Of a stretch of 64,000 bases of DNA, positions 61,937 to 64,000 are shown in pieces. The DNA comes from Shewanella amazonensis SB2B (lineage in GTDB: Bacteria; Pseudomonadota; Gammaproteobacteria; Enterobacterales; Shewanellaceae). The notes below the pieces were generated by a model. The model was not told the DNA's origin, ran no database searches, and was given only the letters and a program-made list of their open reading frames with translations. Numbering within the stretch: the first letter of the stretch is position 1; every line of letters starts with the position of its first letter. The DNA is taken from the NCBI RefSeq assembly GCF_000015245.1, contig NC_008700.1, positions 2,486,001 through 2,550,000 of the forward strand. Direction: 5' to 3'. The translations under genes and the position numbers were made by a program.

Positions 61937-61967
61937 AAAAAGCCCCGCACTGAAGACGGGGCTTTTA
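61937..61967 (+). terminator. Intrinsic terminator of asnB
   Basis: Stem AAAAGCCCCG/CGGGGCTTTT with a 10-base loop; T-rich both ways, so it may also serve the convergent DUF1289 operon. Confidence 0.85.
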
Positions 61968-62009
61968 CTTGTGAGCTGGTATTTCTGAGTGAATAAAATC
62001 CAGCGGAGT

Positions 62010-62204
62010 TTACCGCAGAGGCTGCCCACGCATCTCAGCCATTTCCTCCAACCGTACTTTGGCTTTTTCCAGTATCAACTGCTGCCGGTGTGTATTGGCC
62101 TGATGCCAATCGAGGATTTCCTGATAGCTGCGGCCACACCCCATACAGATGTCCTCATTGGTCAGGCAGCAATTGCGAACGCAGGGAGACGGTAACTTAT
62201 CCAT
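62010..62204 (-). CDS. DUF1289 small Fe-S-like cysteine protein
   Basis: 64 residues. LPSPCVRNCCLTNEDICMGCGRSYQEILDW is the DUF1289 signature with five cysteines in CxxxCC(x6)CxxC spacing, suggesting a metal site. Function unknown. ATG 62204 lies 1 base after the stop of the upstream gene, so it is the last gene of a coupled operon. The frame open further upstream overlaps that gene and is rejected. Confidence 0.85.
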   Translation of the reverse strand: MDKLPSPCVRNCCLTNEDICMGCGRSYQEILDWHQANTHRQQLILEKAKVRLEEMAEMRGQPLR

Positions 62205-62205
62205 T

Positions 62206-62547
62206 TCAGGCCAACTTCTTAAAGTAATGTGCTTTTTCCAGCTCGCGCACTTCCATGGTGAGACTGGATGCCTCAATAGTCATGGTATCGATGGCTTTGG
62301 CCATCGCTTCCATCAGCGACCGCTTTTGCTCACTGCTGCGTCCGGGCATGATGCTGATATCGACATGGATAAAACTATCGCTGCCCTCGCCGGTTTGAGC
62401 TGCTTCGGCGCGGTGGGCCCGGGTTTTAATGGACGCCGGCTCAAACAAGCCACTGGCAACCATGGCGCTGTGGCATGCGCGCGTCAGCGTCTGTGCGATA
62501 TCATGTCCGCCAACATTGGCTGAAAAATCAATAATACAATGAGGCAC
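62206..62547 (-). CDS. 5-carboxymethyl-2-hydroxymuconate isomerase-like tautomerase
   Basis: 113 residues, CHMI/HpaF family of the tautomerase superfamily. After Met removal the N-terminal Pro (MPHCIIDFSANV) is the catalytic base; IHVDISIMPGRSSEQKRSL and the C-terminal MEVRELEKAHYFKK are family blocks. No homoprotocatechuate genes are nearby, so the physiological substrate may differ. The start is GTG 62547 with AGGAG 6 bases upstream. Confidence 0.85.
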   Translation of the reverse strand: MPHCIIDFSANVGGHDIAQTLTRACHSAMVASGLFEPASIKTRAHRAEAAQTGEGSDSFIHVDISIMPGRSSEQKRSLMEAMAKAIDTMTIEASSLTMEVRELEKAHYFKKLA

Positions 62548-62555
62548 TTGAACTC

Positions 62556-62903
62556 CTATTCAGACCAGACGGCATATTCATTGCCACTGGGACAGGCAAA
62601 GTGAAAACGTCGACCACCGGGAAAGCTGAAGACGGACCGGACTATACGGCCACCCTGGTGCATGATTTGCTCCTGTTTCGCCGCTAAATCATCACTGTAA
62701 AGAACCAACAGTGGTCCTGCCGCAGCACTGAAGCTTATGTCGGCCAGATAAAAGCCACCGTCGATACCTGCATCCAAAAAGCAGCTGTATTCAGGACCGT
62801 AATCAAGAAAGTCCCAGCCAAATACTGCACTGAAAAATGCCTTGGTTTCAGCCAACTTACTGCAGGGAATTTCCAAATAGTTAATGGTATTTATGCGGTT
62901 CAT
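62556..62903 (-). CDS. VOC/glyoxalase-like protein
   Basis: 115 residues, single vicinal-oxygen-chelate module pair: INYLEIPCSKLAETKAFFSAVFGW, GGFYLADISFSAAAGPLLVLYSDD, GGRIVRSVFSFPGGRRFHFACPSGNEYAVW. The WDFLDYGPEY and CPSGNEYAVW ends are typical of uncharacterised VOC proteins. Substrate unknown. ATG 62903 has AAGGA 6 bases upstream; ATG 62906 is also possible. First gene of a three-gene operon with the tautomerase and DUF1289 genes. Confidence 0.85.
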   Translation of the reverse strand: MNRINTINYLEIPCSKLAETKAFFSAVFGWDFLDYGPEYSCFLDAGIDGGFYLADISFSAAAGPLLVLYSDDLAAKQEQIMHQGGRIVRSVFSFPGGRRFHFACPSGNEYAVWSE

Positions 62904-62967
62904 CATGCTTCCTTGACGCCGATGGGCATTTACACCTTACGCAGACTTTTACCGTACCACAGCCAGT

Positions 62968-63672
62968 TTATGCCTGTAGCAGCCCGGCGACAAGACCGAT
63001 AAGGCCGCCAAACACGCCTCCCCACACCACAAGCCAACCCAGGTGCTCACGGATCATGTCCTGCACCAGGCGTTTTACCAGCTCCGGGGTGAGTTCATCG
63101 AGGCGATTTTGCACTATCTGTGCTATCTGGCTCCTAAAGTCTGACAACATATCTGGCTGTTCAAGCGCTGCTTTAAGCTGCTCGTGGAAATTATCCGACG
63201 CCGCAATTTCGGTTAAAGAGGCTTTCATTTTCTCTTCGAAGGGGGCCTTCATCGGGGCCAGGGCCTCTACGCCACCGAACATGGCCAGCATGCCACCAAA
63301 GGAAGACTGGGCAACGGTTTCCACCAGAGCATCGAATGCGGGGGTTAAGTCTACGCCGGCAATGACGCCGGATAAGTCCAGCGCCCTGTGACCGGCGCCA
63401 TCACTCAAAAACCGGTCGATGTTCTCGTCGGTGAAGAACTGCTGCATCATGAGTTCGTGAATCGCCTTTTTAAAGGACTCGAACTTGGCAGGGATCACAC
63501 CCGAACCATAGAGCCCGGGCACTTTTTCAAACAACATGTGTACGGCAAGCTCGTTGGTGAGCGCGCCTGAGAGAGAAAACAGACCGACCGAGGTCAGCAG
63601 CGGTTGTTCTGCCGCAAAGCCCGCAGCCGTAATGGCCGCAGCCAACCCATTGGTTACCAGCCCTTTATTCAT
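62968..63672 (-). CDS. DUF445 family membrane protein
   Basis: 234 residues. Hydrophobic N-terminus (LAAAITAAGFAAEQPLLTSV), the GALTNELAVHMLFEKVPGLYGSG block that defines DUF445, a helical periplasmic or cytosolic middle, and a C-terminal membrane helix (WLVVWGGVFGGLIGLVAGLL). Function unknown. GGGGGAT lies 7 bases before ATG 63672; the frame open further upstream is rejected. Confidence 0.88.
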   Translation of the reverse strand: MNKGLVTNGLAAAITAAGFAAEQPLLTSVGLFSLSGALTNELAVHMLFEKVPGLYGSGVIPAKFESFKKAIHELMMQQFFTDENIDRFLSDGAGHRALDLSGVIAGVDLTPAFDALVETVAQSSFGGMLAMFGGVEALAPMKAPFEEKMKASLTEIAASDNFHEQLKAALEQPDMLSDFRSQIAQIVQNRLDELTPELVKRLVQDMIREHLGWLVVWGGVFGGLIGLVAGLLQA

Positions 63673-63743
63673 GTAAATCCCCCGGTTGGACAACAAACAA
63701 AACGACGGCATTCTAGCAAGGAGTCCAACCGAGGCCAACGTCC

Positions 63744-64000
63744 TCAGTGCTGGGCAAGTACCTGATAGATACTGCGATCGCCGGTTTCTGTGTCCAGCAC
63801 AACCGAAGTATTGGCATCCACCAGAGTACGACGCACGCACAGGACGTCGGTTTCCATGGCAAGCTCCATGGCTTTACCCGCAAGCAGGTCAGCCACACCG
63901 TGATCGCGATACGCAGGGGTGACGTAGCTGTCGTCGAAATACCATAGCGGCTTGAGATGCAAGGATGAATAAGAGGGATAGAGCTGAATAAATCCCACCG
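63744..64000 (-). CDS. GNAT-family acetyltransferase, C-terminal part (5' end outside window)
   Basis: The frame is open to the window edge. The visible 85 residues carry FIQLYPSYSSLHLKPLWYFDDSYVTPAYR followed by RDHGVADLLAGKAMELA, the GNAT acetyl-CoA-binding helix with a degenerate Q/RxxGxG/A. Substrate unknown. The downstream DUF445 gene is 71 bases away in the same direction. Confidence 0.8.
   Translation of the reverse strand, partial: VGFIQLYPSYSSLHLKPLWYFDDSYVTPAYRDHGVADLLAGKAMELAMETDVLCVRRTLVDANTSVVLDTETGDRSIYQVLAQH

Overview
The window is a contiguous, gene-dense piece of a gammaproteobacterial chromosome, most likely from the genus Shewanella. The pointers are gene content and order: aat-bpt-infA next to clpA-clpS-cspD, monomeric NADP-isocitrate dehydrogenase, a PEP synthase gene divergent from its regulatory kinase, leucine dehydrogenase, a CrbS/CrbR-type acetate switch beside acs, motY divergent from rnt, and a ybgC-tolQRAB-pal-cpoB operon followed by lysine tRNA genes. 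Coding G+C looks moderate to high by eye. The species cannot be fixed from the sequence alone; a higher-G+C Shewanella such as S. amazonensis would fit, but that is a guess. I see no insertion sequence, prophage, CRISPR array, integron or replication origin.

Layout. 1-7.9 kb: 3' end of metG, a Nif3-family protein, two small envelope or unknown genes, then the protein-turnover cluster aat-bpt-infA, clpS-clpA and cspD. 8-18.2 kb: icd, rluE, nudJ, the mnmA-hflD-purB run, the ribosomal oxygenase roxA and leucine dehydrogenase, the last with a putative LiuR operator. 18.3-27.7 kb: a small unknown membrane protein, a MarR regulator, a YdiJ-type flavin/iron-sulfur dehydrogenase, ppsA, ppsR and an AroH-like DAHP synthase. 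These last genes make and use phosphoenolpyruvate. 27.9-36.3 kb: an acyl-CoA thioesterase and the acetate locus crbR / FAD oxidase / crbS / acs. 36.4-41.2 kb: radD, grxA, a GAF-histidine kinase and a DcaP-like porin.

41.3-47.5 kb: eight identical tRNA-Lys(UUU) genes behind a stringent-type promoter, then the Tol-Pal operon, all on the minus strand. 47.6-54.4 kb: prolyl oligopeptidase lipoprotein, a gene-free stretch that may encode a small RNA, motY, rnt, a 2-Cys peroxiredoxin and a NhaC-like transporter. 54.5-64 kb: nucleotide genes (upp, purM, purN, nagD), an M28 peptidase lipoprotein, asnB, a small operon (VOC protein, CHMI-like tautomerase, DUF1289), a DUF445 protein and the 3' part of a GNAT gene cut by the window end.

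Most of the window is ordinary core genome. No clearly new multi-gene system is visible. The best leads are regulatory: (i) a perfect palindrome where an activator would overlap the weak -35 of acs; (ii) a LiuR-like operator followed by an intrinsic terminator ahead of leucine dehydrogenase; (iii) an orphan plus-strand promoter and terminator pair that may define an sRNA near 50.1-50.3 kb; (iv) a roxA start codon placed directly behind the purB terminator with no Shine-Dalgarno; and (v) three 22-bp tandem repeats over the ppsA stop codon. All assignments come from reading the sequence and remembered families; no database search was run.
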